From contig JAKFVD010000026.1 of the NCBI GenBank assembly GCA_021732365.1, positions 30,197-94,196 on the forward strand: a stretch of 64,000 nt of DNA, written 5' to 3'. Below the pieces are notes generated by a model. That model did no database searches. It was given only the letters and a program-made list of their open reading frames with translations, and was not told where the DNA came from. Positions within the stretch are counted from its first letter, which is position 1. The number at the start of each line of letters is the position of its first letter. Made by a program: the position numbers and the translations under genes. Shown here piece by piece: positions 8,824 to 18,228 of the stretch. The DNA is from Methylotenera sp. Lineage in GTDB: Bacteria; Pseudomonadota; Gammaproteobacteria; Burkholderiales; Methylophilaceae.

Positions 8824-9477
8824 ATGTTCAATAATATAAACGATTTTAATGTGAATACAGTTAATAACATGGAGCCGCAAGGTTTGGGTTTAATTCCCAT
8901 GGTGGTAGAGCAAAGCGGCCGTGGTGAACGTTCGTACGACATTTATTCGCGTTTATTAAAAGAACGCGTCATATTTTTGGTTGGCCCAGTCAACGACATG
9001 TCAGCTAATTTGGTGGTGGCTCAATTACTTTTCCTTGAAGCAGAAAATCCTGACAAAGATATTTCTTTGTATATCAATTCACCAGGCGGTTCTGTGACTG
9101 CGGGTATGTCTATTTATGACACCATGCAATTTATTAAGCCTGATGTAAGCACTTTATGTATAGGTCAAGCGGCAAGTATGGGCGCGTTTTTACTGGCTTC
9201 TGGTGCAAAAGGTAAGCGTTTTAGTTTACCTAATTCACGCGTCATGATTCATCAGCCATCAGGTGGTTTTCAAGGTCAATCAACCGATATTCAAATTCAT
9301 GCCAAAGAAATCATGTATTTGCGCGGTAAGTTAAACGGCATTTTGGCGCACCATACTGGTAGAACCACGGAAGAAATTGACCGTGATACCGAGCGTGATA
9401 ATTTCATGAGTGCAGAACAATCGGTTGAATATGGCATGATTGATAAAGTGATTGAAACGCGTGCGCCTGCTGTTTAA
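8824..9477 (+). CDS. clpP: ATP-dependent Clp protease proteolytic subunit
   Basis: ClpP is the serine peptidase chamber that degrades substrates fed by ClpX or ClpA. In the 217-residue reading, the catalytic Ser118 (QAASMGAF) and His143 ([10 protein letters not shown]) are clear, with the Asp expected near 192 in RDTERDNF. The oligomer handle and YINSPGGSV oxyanion motif are present. An in-frame TTG at 8806 would extend the protein by six residues, and an ATG at 8869 would give a shorter form. The ATG at 8824 is preferred because it has a GGGA 12 bases upstream and leaves a plausible processed propeptide. Confidence 0.95.
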   Translation: MFNNINDFNVNTVNNMEPQGLGLIPMVVEQSGRGERSYDIYSRLLKERVIFLVGPVNDMSANLVVAQLLFLEAENPDKDISLYINSPGGSVTAGMSIYDTMQFIKPDVSTLCIGQAASMGAFLLASGAKGKRFSLPNSRVMIHQPSGGFQGQSTDIQIHAKEIMYLRGKLNGILAHHTGRTTEEIDRDTERDNFMSAEQSVEYGMIDKVIETRAPAV

Positions 9478-9540
9478 ATTGGCATACAATCATTAGATAT
9501 TATTTTAAAAGTAACAAGTTAGTAGTGTTAAGGATGTTGA

Positions 9541-10839
9541 ATGGCGACTAAAGCCGAAGGTGAAAAATTACTGTATTGCTCTTTTTGTGGCAAAAGCCAG
9601 CATGAAGTTAAAAAACTGATTGCAGGGCCATCTGTATTTATTTGTGATGAATGTGTCGATTTATGCAACGACATCATTAAGGAAGAAGTACAAAGTCTGA
9701 GTGATATTAAATCGACCGATAAATCATTGCCAACGCCGCAAGAAATCTGCGCGATTTTAGATCAATACGTCATCGGCCAAACGCAAGCTAAAAAAAATCT
9801 TTCAGTCGCCGTTTATAATCATTATAAACGCCTTGGTCATAACCATATTTCACAAAATACCAGCACTAAAAATGTGAGCCAAGATGATGTTGAGATTCAG
9901 AAAAGTAATATTTTACTGATTGGCCCAACAGGCTCAGGCAAAACGCTATTGGCGCAAACTTTGGCACGTATGTTAGATGTGCCGTTTGTAATGGCGGACG
10001 CAACCACACTAACCGAAGCAGGTTATGTAGGCGAAGACGTTGAAAACATTATGCAAAAATTATTGCAAAAGTGTGATTACGACGTCGAAAAAGCGCAACG
10101 TGGTATTGTTTACATTGATGAAGTGGATAAAATTTCACGTAAATCGGACAATCCTTCCATTACCCGCGATGTATCAGGCGAGGGCGTACAACAAGCATTG
10201 TTGAAACTAATTGAAGGTACGATTGCTTCTGTACCGCCACAAGGTGGCCGTAAACATCCAAACCAAGAATTCGTGCAATTAGATACCACCAACATTCTAT
10301 TTATTTGCGGCGGCGCTTTCGATGGTTTGGATAAAGTCATTCGCAGGCGTTCTGAAAAAGGCGGCATTGGCTTTGGTGCAGAAGTAAAAAGTAAAGACGA
10401 CTTGCGTGAAGTAGGGGCCGTATTGCGCGATGTAGAGCCAGAAGATTTAATCAAATTTGGCTTGATTCCTGAGTTTATTGGTCGTTTGCCAGTGGTTGCT
10501 ACACTTGAATCGCTGGATGAGGCGGCGCTAATGACGATATTAGTTGAGCCAAAAAATGCGTTAACTAAGCAATATATGAAACTCTTTAAAATGGAAGGCG
10601 TAGACCTTGAATTTAGAGAGTCTGCCTTGCTACTAATCGCTAAAAAAGCCCTTGAACGCAAAACAGGCGCGCGTGGTCTGCGCTCAATACTGGAGCATTC
10701 GTTGCTTGAAGTGATGTATGACCTGCCATCGATTGAAAACTTAAGCAAAGTGGTGATTGATGAAGGTACCATCAAAGGTGAATCACAGCCATTGATGATT
10801 TTTCAAGATACTCCTAAAAAAGCAGAATCAGCCAAATAA
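9541..10839 (+). CDS. clpX: ATP-dependent Clp protease ATP-binding subunit ClpX
   Basis: ClpX is the AAA+ unfoldase that recognises tagged substrates and threads them into ClpP. The N-terminal zinc-binding domain has four cysteines (C13, C16, C35, C38) in CSFCGKS and CDECVDLC. Walker A GPTGSGKT is at residues 128-135. Walker B is [10 protein letters not shown]. The pore-loop tyrosine motif GYVGED and the sensor-2 region [10 protein letters not shown] are present. Length 432 is normal. The gene lies 63 bases after clpP and is probably in the same operon. Minor substrates or adaptors cannot be inferred. Confidence 0.97.
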   Translation: MATKAEGEKLLYCSFCGKSQHEVKKLIAGPSVFICDECVDLCNDIIKEEVQSLSDIKSTDKSLPTPQEICAILDQYVIGQTQAKKNLSVAVYNHYKRLGHNHISQNTSTKNVSQDDVEIQKSNILLIGPTGSGKTLLAQTLARMLDVPFVMADATTLTEAGYVGEDVENIMQKLLQKCDYDVEKAQRGIVYIDEVDKISRKSDNPSITRDVSGEGVQQALLKLIEGTIASVPPQGGRKHPNQEFVQLDTTNILFICGGAFDGLDKVIRRRSEKGGIGFGAEVKSKDDLREVGAVLRDVEPEDLIKFGLIPEFIGRLPVVATLESLDEAALMTILVEPKNALTKQYMKLFKMEGVDLEFRESALLLIAKKALERKTGARGLRSILEHSLLEVMYDLPSIENLSKVVIDEGTIKGESQPLMIFQDTPKKAESAK

Positions 10840-10895
10840 ATAGTCAGTTAGCGCTATCGTTAATTTAACCTGTTGTCGTAGGGCTATTGCAAATT

Positions 10896-10956
10896 AAAAT
10901 AAGTCGTTTATAGTCATTAATACGTTGATATTAATTGGATATAAACGATTTATTTT
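10896..10956. promoter_or_regulatory. 61-bp long inverted repeat between clpX and lon
   Basis: The 17-base arm AAAATAAGTCGTTTATA (10896-10912) is mirrored at 10940-10956 with one mismatch. The 27-base spacer itself contains ATTAATA...TATTAAT, so the whole unit can fold into one long A/T-rich hairpin. It ends about nine bases before a sigma-32-like promoter for lon. It may terminate clpPX transcripts (it ends in TTATTTT) or act as a binding site. Confidence 0.6.
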
Positions 10957-10965
10957 GTCACCGCT

Positions 10966-10996
10966 CTTGAACTATCAAAGTATGTTCCCAACTTAA
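10966..10996 (+). promoter_or_regulatory. Candidate sigma-32 (heat-shock) promoter for lon
   Basis: CTTGAA (10966-10971), a 15-base spacer, then CCCAACTTAA (10987-10996) resemble the RpoH consensus CTTGAA-N13-17-CCCCATNTA. The element is 57 bases before the lon ATG. Lon is a classical heat-shock gene in proteobacteria. The -10 element is an imperfect match, so this is a prediction. Confidence 0.6.
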
Positions 10997-11052
10997 TAGC
11001 ATAGGCAGCTTGCCTGCTTAATTATGTGTCTATGCGACCTTGAAAGTATTTT

Positions 11053-13560
11053 ATGACAGAACAAACTTTTTCAGATGACTTAACTAATGCAAACAAGTCT
11101 AAAGTCAATGAGCCAGATGACTTAATGCCCTTATTACCTTTGCGCGACGTGGTCGTTTATCCTCATTTAGTCATTCCACTTTTTGTTGGACGTGCAAAAT
11201 CCGTTAAAGCCTTAGAAATTGCATCTGATACAAATAAACAAATTTTATTGGTAGCGCAAAAATCTGCTAATAAAGATGAACCAGATGCTGAAGACTTATA
11301 CGAAATCGGGACGCTAGCCACTGTATTGCAAATGCTAAAACTGCCAGACGGCACAGTGAAAGTACTGGTAGAAGGCTTGCATCGTGTACGTGTGTCTGAA
11401 TTTATCGAAACAGAAGAGTGCTTTTTGGCGAAAGCCGAAAAAATAGCGGATCCGATTGAAAATGACAGCGAAACAGAAGCGCTTATGCGCACTGTTTTTA
11501 CGCAGTTTGATCAATACGTTAAATTAAACAAAAAAATTCCACCCGAAATTTTAACTTCACTTGCTACGATTAATGAAGCAGGGCGCTTGGCTGACACCAT
11601 TTCTGCACACTTAACACTTAAATTAGAGGAAAAACAGAAAATTCTTGAAATGTTAAGTGTAACGGAACGTTTGGAACATCTGTTGCATTTGATGGAATCT
11701 GAAATTGATATCTTGCAAGTTGAAAAGCGCATCCGTGGCCGCGTTAAACGCCAAATGGAAAAAAGTCAGCGCGAGTATTACCTAAATGAACAAGTAAAAG
11801 CCATTCAAAAAGAGTTGGGTGAGCAAGACGAAAATGCTGAATTAGATGAGCTAGAAAAGCGTATCAAAGAATCTGGTATGTCTAAAGAAGCGCATGCAAA
11901 AGTTGCTGCCGAACTTAAAAAACTAAAAATGATGTCACCAATGTCGGCTGAGGCATCGGTTGTGCGCAACTACATTGATACGTTGGTTAATTTGCCTTGG
12001 AAGAAAAAAACCAAAATCAGCAAAGATTTGCAAGCGGCGATGGATATTTTAGATGCCGACCACTACGGGCTAGAAAAAGTAAAGGAACGGATTGTTGAGT
12101 ATTTGGCAGTGCAACAACGTGTTGGCAAGCTTAAAGCGCCAATATTATGCTTAGTTGGCCCACCAGGAGTTGGTAAAACCTCGCTTGGTCAAAGTATTGC
12201 CAAAGCGGTCAATCGTAAATTTATTCGTATGGCATTAGGTGGCGTACGTGATGAAGCCGAGATTCGAGGCCATAGACGTACTTACATCGGCTCAATGCCA
12301 GGTAAAGTCATGCAAAGCATGACTAAAGTTGCCGTTAAAAATCCACTTTTTTTACTAGATGAAGTCGATAAAATGGGCCAAGATATGCGTGGCGATCCTT
12401 CGTCTGCCTTGCTAGAGGTGCTTGACCCAGAGCAGAACCATACTTTTGCCGATCACTATATTGAAGTGGAATATGATTTATCTGATGTGATGTTTGTAGC
12501 AACCGCAAACACAATGAATATCCCTGCACCATTGTTGGATCGCATGGAAATTATTCGCTTGGCTGGCTACACAGAAGACGAAAAAATCAATATTGCGATG
12601 AAGTATTTGTTGCCTAAAGAGCTTAAAACACACGGACTTAAGCCAGCAGAAGTGAGCATTTCTGAAGCTGTAATTCGGGATATTGTGCGTTACTACACAC
12701 GCGAAGCAGGTGTGCGTCGATTAGAACAAGAAATTGCTAAAATTTGCCGTAAGGTGGTGAAAGAGCTTCTGCTTAATCAAACCAATGCCAAAAGGTCTCG
12801 CCGTGTAGCTGATGTTGTTGCCACTGATGCTATTGTTGCCACGCCTAAAAAAGTAAGCGTTACTTCTAAAAATTTAGAAAAGTATCTTGGTGTGTATCGT
12901 TATGATTACGGTATTGCTGCTAAAGAAAATCAAGTAGGACAAGTGACAGGCCTAGCATGGACATCTGTTGGTGGTGAGCTACTAACGATTGAAGCAGTGC
13001 TTTTGCCTGGTAAAGGTAAAACTATCACCACAGGTAAATTAGGCGATGTCATGCAAGAATCCGTACAAGCGGCAATGAGTGTGGTGCGCAGTCGTGCTGC
13101 TCATTTAGGTATTGCTGAAGATTTTTATGAGAAAAAAGATATTCATATTCACTTACCAGAAGGTGCTACGCCTAAAGATGGTCCAAGTGCAGGTATCGGG
13201 CTAACTACTGCATTAGTTTCGGTTTTAACAGGTATTCCCGCACGGGCAGATGTGGCAATGACAGGCGAAATCACACTGCGTGGAGAAGTGCTGCCAATTG
13301 GTGGCTTAAAAGAGAAACTATTAGCAGCGCATAGAGGAGGTATCAAAACCGTGCTTATTCCAGAAGCCAACGTAAAAGATTTGGTTGATATTCCAGAGAA
13401 CATTAAAAACCACTTGCAAATTCACCCAGTTAAATGGATAGACCAAGTGTTAGAGTTTGCTTTAGAAAGTGCACCAAAGCCGCTAGCAGAAAAATTGGTT
13501 GAAATTGCAGCGGTTGTTACTGAAGCCGAGCTGGATACTAACGTGCCTGTCACACACTAG
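11053..13560 (+). CDS. lon: ATP-dependent protease La (Lon)
   Basis: Lon is a cytoplasmic homo-oligomeric AAA+ serine protease that removes misfolded and regulatory proteins. The 835-residue protein has the N-terminal substrate domain beginning [15 protein letters not shown], a coiled linker, Walker A GPPGVGKT at residues 369-376, Walker [11 protein letters not shown], and a C-terminal protease domain. The protease domain has catalytic Ser712 in KDGPSAG and the paired lysine at about 755 in [10 protein letters not shown]. The insert between the AAA lid and protease domain (about residues 575-610, [19 protein letters not shown]) is slightly longer than in E. coli (784 residues). It has its own heat-shock-type promoter. 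Confidence 0.97.
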   Translation: MTEQTFSDDLTNANKSKVNEPDDLMPLLPLRDVVVYPHLVIPLFVGRAKSVKALEIASDTNKQILLVAQKSANKDEPDAEDLYEIGTLATVLQMLKLPDGTVKVLVEGLHRVRVSEFIETEECFLAKAEKIADPIENDSETEALMRTVFTQFDQYVKLNKKIPPEILTSLATINEAGRLADTISAHLTLKLEEKQKILEMLSVTERLEHLLHLMESEIDILQVEKRIRGRVKRQMEKSQREYYLNEQVKAIQKELGEQDENAELDELEKRIKESGMSKEAHAKVAAELKKLKMMSPMSAEASVVRNYIDTLVNLPWKKKTKISKDLQAAMDILDADHYGLEKVKERIVEYLAVQQRVGKLKAPILCLVGPPGVGKTSLGQSIAKAVNRKFIRMALGGVRDEAEIRGHRRTYIGSMPGKVMQSMTKVAVKNPLFLLDEVDKMGQDMRGDPSSALLEVLDPEQNHTFADHYIEVEYDLSDVMFVATANTMNIPAPLLDRMEIIRLAGYTEDEKINIAMKYLLPKELKTHGLKPAEVSISEAVIRDIVRYYTREAGVRRLEQEIAKICRKVVKELLLNQTNAKRSRRVADVVATDAIVATPKKVSVTSKNLEKYLGVYRYDYGIAAKENQVGQVTGLAWTSVGGELLTIEAVLLPGKGKTITTGKLGDVMQESVQAAMSVVRSRAAHLGIAEDFYEKKDIHIHLPEGATPKDGPSAGIGLTTALVSVLTGIPARADVAMTGEITLRGEVLPIGGLKEKLLAAHRGGIKTVLIPEANVKDLVDIPENIKNHLQIHPVKWIDQVLEFALESAPKPLAEKLVEIAAVVTEAELDTNVPVTH

Positions 13561-13627
13561 TTTTAACTATAATATAATTTATTTTGCATTAATTTGCTGT
13601 TTATCTAGCAAAATAGGCCGCAAAGCC

Positions 13628-13657
13628 TTGACACAGGCTTTTGTAGCTTGATATAAA
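13628..13657 (+). promoter_or_regulatory. Sigma-70 promoter for the HU gene
   Basis: A perfect -35 TTGACA (13628-13633) and TATAAA (13652-13657) are separated by 18 bases. The element lies 54 bases before the HU start, in the 150-base lon-HU spacer, which suits a highly expressed nucleoid protein. Confidence 0.75.
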
Positions 13658-13662
13658 GTCAT

Positions 13663-13682
13663 AACAGGATACGCCTGTTTTT
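13663..13682 (+). promoter_or_regulatory. Terminator-like hairpin in the HU leader
   Basis: AACAGG (13663-13668), a five-base loop and CCTGTT (13674-13679) are followed by TTT, giving a small intrinsic-terminator-like structure between the promoter and the ribosome site. It could attenuate or simply stabilise the HU mRNA. Confidence 0.4.
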
Positions 13683-13710
13683 AAGTTAACAACATTTGAG
13701 GGGATTACTC

Positions 13711-13983
13711 GTGAACAAATCAGAATTGATTGATGATATTGCAAAATCAGCTGGCATTTCAAAGGCTGCTGCAGGTCGCGCTTTAGACGCAACTACCGCT
13801 GCTATCACTAAAGCACTAAAAAAAGGTGATTTAGTAACTTTAATTGGTTTTGGTTCATTTTATGTAGGCAAGCGCGAGGCGCGCAATGGCCGCAATCCAC
13901 GTACAGGCGCAACAATTAGTATAAAAGCTGCAAATTCTCCTAAGTTTAGGGCTGGTAAAGCACTTAAAGATGCTGTAAACTAG
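13711..13983 (+). CDS. hupB: DNA-binding protein HU
   Basis: HU is a small dimeric histone-like protein that bends and compacts DNA. The 90-residue reading starts at GTG 13711, preceded by a strong TTGAGGGG ribosome site (13696-13703). This gives the standard HU length and the usual opening [10 protein letters not shown]. The open frame continues upstream to a TTG at 13696, but that lies inside the ribosome site and adds five atypical residues. The DNA-binding arm carries [14 protein letters not shown], including the conserved Pro that intercalates into DNA. Placement after lon matches hupB in other proteobacteria. Confidence 0.95.
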   Translation: MNKSELIDDIAKSAGISKAAAGRALDATTAAITKALKKGDLVTLIGFGSFYVGKREARNGRNPRTGATISIKAANSPKFRAGKALKDAVN

Positions 13984-13988
13984 TGGTC

Positions 13989-14016
13989 TTTAGTGATTAA
14001 GCAATTAATCACTAAA
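13989..14016 (+). terminator. Hairpin after the HU gene
   Basis: TTTAGTGATTAA pairs perfectly over 12 bases with TTAATCACTAAA around a GCAA tetraloop, five bases after the HU stop. It lacks a U-tract, so it may protect the mRNA 3' end or be a weak or Rho-assisted terminator. Confidence 0.55.
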
Positions 14017-14091
14017 ACACAGTTAGTTAAGTGGCTTTAATCAAGTAAATTCTATTTATTTTATTAACAGTCAGCAGTTGTAAATGGCACA

Positions 14092-14167
14092 GGGTGCTTA
14101 GCTCAGTTGGTAGAGCGTCGCCCTTACAAGGCGAATGTCAGCGGTTCGACCCCGTTAGCACCCACCA
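14092..14167 (+). tRNA. tRNA-Val (anticodon UAC)
   Basis: The 76-base cloverleaf has a GGGTGCT acceptor pairing with AGCACCC, D-loop AGCTCAGTTGGTAGAGC, anticodon stem TCGCC/GGCGA with loop CTTACAA (anticodon TAC), and T-arm GCGGTTCGACCCCGT. The 3' CCA is encoded. Confidence 0.97.
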
Positions 14168-14201
14168 ACAATAACTAACAAATATTGCCTCAATATTCAT
14201 T

Positions 14202-14234
14202 AAGAGTGCTAGATTTTTAGCACTCTTTAATTTT
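14202..14234 (+). terminator. Intrinsic terminator after tRNA-Val
   Basis: AAGAGTGCTA (14202-14211) pairs perfectly with TAGCACTCTT (14218-14227) around GATTTT, followed by TAATTTT. It separates the two tRNA genes, so tRNA-Asp probably has its own promoter; a TATAAT lies at 14266-14271, 15 bases before its mature 5' end. Confidence 0.8.
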
Positions 14235-14286
14235 GAGATAACGTAAGTTTATATTTTTCTGAAAATATAATTAGCACCAAAAAACT

Positions 14287-14363
14287 GGAGTGGTAGTTCA
14301 GTTGGTTAGAATACCGGCCTGTCACGCCGGGGGTCGCGGGTTCGAGTCCCGTCCACTCCGCCA
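14287..14363 (+). tRNA. tRNA-Asp (anticodon GUC)
   Basis: The 77-base cloverleaf has acceptor GGAGTGG pairing with CCACTCC, anticodon stem CCGGC/GCCGG with loop CTGTCAC (anticodon GTC), T-arm GCGGGTTCGAGTCCCGT, and encoded CCA. A near-consensus -10 TATAAT (14266-14271) lies just upstream, although the -35 is weak. Confidence 0.97.
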
Positions 14364-14370
14364 ACACACA

Positions 14371-14398
14371 AAAAGCGAGCTTAACAGCTCGCTTTTTT
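14371..14398 (+). terminator. Intrinsic terminator after tRNA-Asp
   Basis: AAAAGCGAGC (14371-14380), loop TTAACA, then GCTCGCTTTT (14387-14396) with additional T residues form a strong Rho-independent terminator seven bases after the tRNA. Confidence 0.93.
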
Positions 14399-14484
14399 GC
14401 TTCTGCAATGACCTTTTCAATTTATCAGAACTTATCCCATTGCTCATCATCAATTAACTTAGTCTACTGATAGTTGACGGCTGT

Positions 14485-14508
14485 TTGTGTACACAATTGT
14501 TATATAAT
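14485..14508 (+). promoter_or_regulatory. Palindrome and TATAAT box upstream of ppiD
   Basis: The perfect palindrome TTGTGTACACAA (14485-14496) lies six bases before a consensus TATAAT (14503-14508), about 72 bases before ppiD. TTGACG at 14474 is 23 bases from the -10, too far to be a normal -35. A regulator may bind the palindrome and assist the promoter; this is inference from layout only. Confidence 0.4.
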
Positions 14509-14580
14509 AGTTGTCGATAACTGTGGCTTGCGCTATCAGTTGCTCATTAAATTCTGCTTAAGATTTTAGAAAGTAAAGTT

Positions 14581-16476
14581 ATGTTAGATTCGATTCGTCA
14601 TCACACTCAAGGCTGGATAGCGAAAGCTATTTTGGCTTTAATTACAATTCCATTTGCATTGTTCGGCATTGATTCTTACTTTAATGATGCAGGTAGTAAT
14701 GTTGCAATTGCTAAAGTAAATGGAGATAAAATATCCATTCAAGAATACGGTAATGCCATTGAAAATGTGCGTAATCGTTTGCAGTCGGAAGGGCAAAAAG
14801 TAGATGCAGCAATGCTAGAAAGCCCTGAGTTAAAGCAATCTGTACTGGATGGTTTAATTACACGTCGTTTAGTGAATGAAGAAATTCAAAAAGCCAATTT
14901 TAAGATTAGTGATGAACAACTGAGCACTTATATCTTGGGCATGCCAGAGTTTCAGCAAGATGGTAAATTCTCAGAAGATATTTATCAAAAAACACTCGCG
15001 CAAAATAAATTGTCGGTTAGTAAGTTTGAGAATGACAGACGTAATGAGTTACTAAACCAACAAGCACGTGAGGGTTTAAGTCAGCTAGTATCAGTGCCAA
15101 AAGGTGTTGCTGAGCATGCGCTGAAATTTGCTTATCAACAACGTGAAGTGAGTTTTGCAGAAATTAAAACCGCGGAATTTATTTCAAAAACTAATGTGAC
15201 ACCAGCGCAAGTTAGAGCATATTACGACTTGCATAAAGATAAATTTAAAGTACCAGCACAAGTTAAATTAGAGTTTGCTTTGTTATCTGCAGCTGGTTTA
15301 GTGTCTCAGGTACAAGTGACCGATGCTGAGGTCAAGCAGTTTTATGATGAAAATGTGTCTAAATTTCAGGGAGATGAGCAACGCCAAGCAAGTCATATTT
15401 TGATTGGATTTGGTGCGTCTACAACGCCTGAAGAAAAAGCGACTGCTAAAAACAAGGCGACTGATATTTTAATGCAACTGAAAAAAGACCCGACGCGTTT
15501 TGAAGAGCTGGCTTTTAAAAATTCGCAAGACCCTGGTTCTGCAAGTAAAGGTGGCGATTTAGGTAGTTTTGGGCGCGGTGCAATGGTTAAGCCGTTTGAG
15601 GATGCTGTATTTGCAATGAAAGTTGATCAAGTGAGTGATTTGGTCGAGTCGGAGTTTGGTTACCACATTATCAAATTAAATGGCATTACAGGCCAATCGT
15701 CTTCCTTCGATAGTATGAAGCCTCAGATTAAAGGTGAGTTGATTTTTCAAAAAGCGCAAGTGAAATACGCTGAGTTAGCAGATGACTTTAGTAATACAGT
15801 TTACGAGCAATCTGGTAGCTTAAAGCCAGTAGCTGATAAGTTTGCTTTGCAAGTGCAAACAAGCCCGTGGATGAGTCGTGAAGATGGTGCTAAGTTTTTC
15901 AAAAATGATAAATTAATGAGCTTGGTATTTTCTGATGAAGTACTAAAAGAAAAGCGTAACTCAGAAGCGGTGGAAGTATCACCCAACAATTTAGTTTCTG
16001 CACGCGTATTAGAATACAAGCCTACAGCACCGCGTAGTTTTGACGAGGTAAAAGGTGGTATTGAGGCTGTATTAAAGCTTGAGCAGGCTTCTAAAATGGC
16101 AACGGAAAAAGGTTTAGCTACGTTGGCTTCGCTTAAGTCTGGCAGTGCTGCGTCTGATTTAGATTGGATTACACCGGTGACTGTTGATCGTAAAAACGCG
16201 CAAGGCTTAACTGACCTTGTGATGAAGCAGGCATTTAAAATTGACGCCAGCAAATTACCTGCTTACGCAGGTTATATGGACGGCAATAATGCTTATACAA
16301 TTGTGCAAGTAAGTCGTGTTGATAACACGTTGAACCCTGAAGTAAAGCAAACTGCTGATGCAGAGTATCAGGCTGCAGTTGCTACAGAATATATGAGCGC
16401 CTACGGTAAATCGCTAAAAGCAAAAAGTAATGTGGTGGTCAACCGTAAGTTGTTGCAGACTAACTTAGACAATTAA
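14581..16476 (+). CDS. ppiD: Membrane-anchored periplasmic chaperone/peptidyl-prolyl isomerase PpiD
   Basis: PpiD is a SurA-like chaperone tethered to the inner membrane near the Sec translocon that helps proteins emerging into the periplasm. The 631-residue protein opens MLDSIRHHTQGWIAK, then one membrane segment at about residues 13-33. A SurA_N-type region follows (about 40-165), then a parvulin domain (about 265-365) with QASHILIGFG, SQDPGSASKGGDLGSFGRG and FGYHIIKL. The rest is a PpiD-type C-terminus. Location after HU and tRNA genes is the usual order in this lineage. Catalytic activity of PpiD parvulin domains is often weak, so the chaperone role is safer. Confidence 0.93.
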   Translation: MLDSIRHHTQGWIAKAILALITIPFALFGIDSYFNDAGSNVAIAKVNGDKISIQEYGNAIENVRNRLQSEGQKVDAAMLESPELKQSVLDGLITRRLVNEEIQKANFKISDEQLSTYILGMPEFQQDGKFSEDIYQKTLAQNKLSVSKFENDRRNELLNQQAREGLSQLVSVPKGVAEHALKFAYQQREVSFAEIKTAEFISKTNVTPAQVRAYYDLHKDKFKVPAQVKLEFALLSAAGLVSQVQVTDAEVKQFYDENVSKFQGDEQRQASHILIGFGASTTPEEKATAKNKATDILMQLKKDPTRFEELAFKNSQDPGSASKGGDLGSFGRGAMVKPFEDAVFAMKVDQVSDLVESEFGYHIIKLNGITGQSSSFDSMKPQIKGELIFQKAQVKYAELADDFSNTVYEQSGSLKPVADKFALQVQTSPWMSREDGAKFFKNDKLMSLVFSDEVLKEKRNSEAVEVSPNNLVSARVLEYKPTAPRSFDEVKGGIEAVLKLEQASKMATEKGLATLASLKSGSAASDLDWITPVTVDRKNAQGLTDLVMKQAFKIDASKLPAYAGYMDGNNAYTIVQVSRVDNTLNPEVKQTADAEYQAAVATEYMSAYGKSLKAKSNVVVNRKLLQTNLDN

Positions 16477-16497
16477 CACAGATATTATTTTTAAAAT

Positions 16498-16530
16498 AAA
16501 AAAAGCCGATATGCAAATATCGGCTTTTTT
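16498..16530. terminator. Bidirectional terminator between ppiD and fabI
   Basis: A perfect 14-base stem with a GCAA tetraloop (core GCCGATAT/ATATCGGC) is flanked by A-runs on the left and T-runs on the right, so it can end transcripts from both converging genes. Confidence 0.93.
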
Positions 16531-16545
16531 GTATTGATTTTTTAG

Positions 16546-17331
16546 TTAATCAATCTGGCCCGCCGCCGTGATATTCATGCCACCATCCACATAAGTAATT
16601 TCGCCAGTAATGCCGGATGCTAAATCACTGCATAAAAATGCAGCAGTGTTACCGACTTCTTCGATTGTGACATTGCGACGTAATGCAGCGTGACGCTCAT
16701 TAAAACCAATCATCTTATCGAAATCGGCAATACCAGAGGCAGCAAGCGTTTTGATAGGGCCAGCAGACACTGCGTTGACACGGATGCCACGTGGACCTAG
16801 GCTTTGTGCTAAATAACGCACGTTGGCTTCTAAACTGGCTTTAGCAACGCCCATCACGTTGTAGTTGGGCATGGTGCGCTCTGCACCCAAGTAGCTCAAT
16901 GTCAGCAAGCTGCCATTACGGCCTTGCATCATCGGGTAAGCAGCTTTAGCTAAGGCAGAGAAGCTGTATGAGCTGATGTCATGCGCGATGCGGAAGTATT
17001 CACGGTTCACAGCATCCAAATAATCGCCATCTAATGCCACTTTTGGCACAAAAGCCAGTGAGTGCACAACGCTATCTAGGCCATCCCAATGTTTGGCAAG
17101 TGCCGGAAAGAGTGCGTCGATTTGTGCATCTTCAGCTACATCACAGGGCAGCACGATTTTAGAATCAAAATCGGCAGCTAAACCCGCTACGCGATCTGCA
17201 TGTTTTTCTAATTGATAAGTAAAAGCGAGCTCTGCACCTTCGCGCTTCATGGCGGCGGCAATGCCGTAAGCTATTGAACGATTACTGAGTAAACCTGCGA
17301 TTAATACTTTTTTTCCAGCTAAAAATCCCAT
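16546..17331 (-). CDS. fabI: Enoyl-[acyl-carrier-protein] reductase (NADH)
   Basis: FabI carries out the last reduction in each round of type II fatty-acid elongation. The 261-residue short-chain dehydrogenase follows E. coli FabI closely: [20 protein letters not shown] at the NADH fold, [19 protein letters not shown], and the catalytic Tyr157-x6-Lys164 in [22 protein letters not shown] forms the substrate loop. An AGGA ribosome site precedes the ATG. It lies downstream of an ABC importer on the same strand, with 55 bases between, and could share its transcript. This is the enzyme class inhibited by triclosan. Confidence 0.96.
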   Translation of the reverse strand: MGFLAGKKVLIAGLLSNRSIAYGIAAAMKREGAELAFTYQLEKHADRVAGLAADFDSKIVLPCDVAEDAQIDALFPALAKHWDGLDSVVHSLAFVPKVALDGDYLDAVNREYFRIAHDISSYSFSALAKAAYPMMQGRNGSLLTLSYLGAERTMPNYNVMGVAKASLEANVRYLAQSLGPRGIRVNAVSAGPIKTLAASGIADFDKMIGFNERHAALRRNVTIEEVGNTAAFLCSDLASGITGEITYVDGGMNITAAGQID

Positions 17332-17386
17332 AACGAATCCTGTTAATTGATGACATTGCTTTAATAACGATTAAGCAATTTTAGTA

Positions 17387-18223
17387 TTATTTATTGTTTG
17401 ACCTAGGGTCTAGCGCGTCGCGCAGACCTTCCCCTAGCAAATTATACCCTAACACCGTTATTAAGATGGCAAGTCCAGGGAATAGTGATAGCCACCATGC
17501 GAACTGAATATACTCTTTACCATCTGTGAGGATATTGCCCCACGAAGCTTGCGGCGCTTGTACGCCAAGCCCTAGAAAACTCAAGCCAGATTCCATTAAT
17601 ACAGCACCTGCAACGCCTAGAACTGCGCTCACAATGATGGGTGTCAGGCTATTTGGTAATAGATGCGTAAAAATCAAGCGTGCGTCTTTTGCGCCTAATG
17701 TACGTGACGCCAGCACAAATTCGCGTCCACTTAAGCTTAAAAATTCAGCACGCACCAAACGTGTAACTCCCATCCAAGAGGTCAGGCCAATCACAATCAT
17801 GATGTTCCAGATGGATGGCGTTAAAAAAGCGATAACGGCTAATATTAAGAAGAAACTGGGGATGGATAACATGACATCGACCAATCGCATGATTAGGGTA
17901 TCTACCCAGCCACGGTAATAACCTGAAATGGCACCTAAAACGATACCAATAGCAGTGGCGATACCTACCGCCACTAAGCCTACCAATAGCGATATACGGC
18001 CACCGTGCAGCATACGACTGAGTACATCACGTCCAAGGCCGTCTGTGCCCATCCAGTGCTGCCAAGATGGGGCGAGCAAGATGGCTTTTACGTCAATATC
18101 GTTTGGGTCGTAAGGTGAAATGACTGGTGCTAGCATGGCTAGTACAAACACGCTGACGATAATAATAAACCCAACCATAGCCAGCGGATTTGATAATGCT
18201 TTTTTAAATAGCGCTTTATTCAT
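17387..18223 (-). CDS. Peptide/nickel-type ABC transporter permease, DppC/OppC family
   Basis: This 278-residue inner-membrane permease has an N-terminal membrane segment, the OppC_N region with SPYDPNDID, five further segments, and the EAA-type cytoplasmic loop REFVLASRTLGAKDARLIFTH that contacts the ATPase. MGTDGLGRDVLSRMLHGGR is a hallmark of the DppC branch. It pairs with the upstream DppB-type gene five bases away. Substrate specificity cannot be read from sequence; di- or oligopeptides are most likely. No ATP-binding subunit gene lies nearby. Confidence 0.88.
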   Translation of the reverse strand: MNKALFKKALSNPLAMVGFIIIVSVFVLAMLAPVISPYDPNDIDVKAILLAPSWQHWMGTDGLGRDVLSRMLHGGRISLLVGLVAVGIATAIGIVLGAISGYYRGWVDTLIMRLVDVMLSIPSFFLILAVIAFLTPSIWNIMIVIGLTSWMGVTRLVRAEFLSLSGREFVLASRTLGAKDARLIFTHLLPNSLTPIIVSAVLGVAGAVLMESGLSFLGLGVQAPQASWGNILTDGKEYIQFAWWLSLFPGLAILITVLGYNLLGEGLRDALDPRSNNK

Positions 18224-18228
18224 AAGCT

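Noticed and set aside
10110..10775. 221-codon open frame on the minus strand
   Set aside because: It lies entirely antisense to clpX; its serine-rich composition is what a shadow of a conserved gene gives, and it has no ribosome site or known motif.
14474..14508. Standard sigma-70 promoter for ppiD using TTGACG and TATAAT
   Set aside because: The 23-base gap between the boxes is too long for a normal promoter; only the -10 and palindrome are reported.
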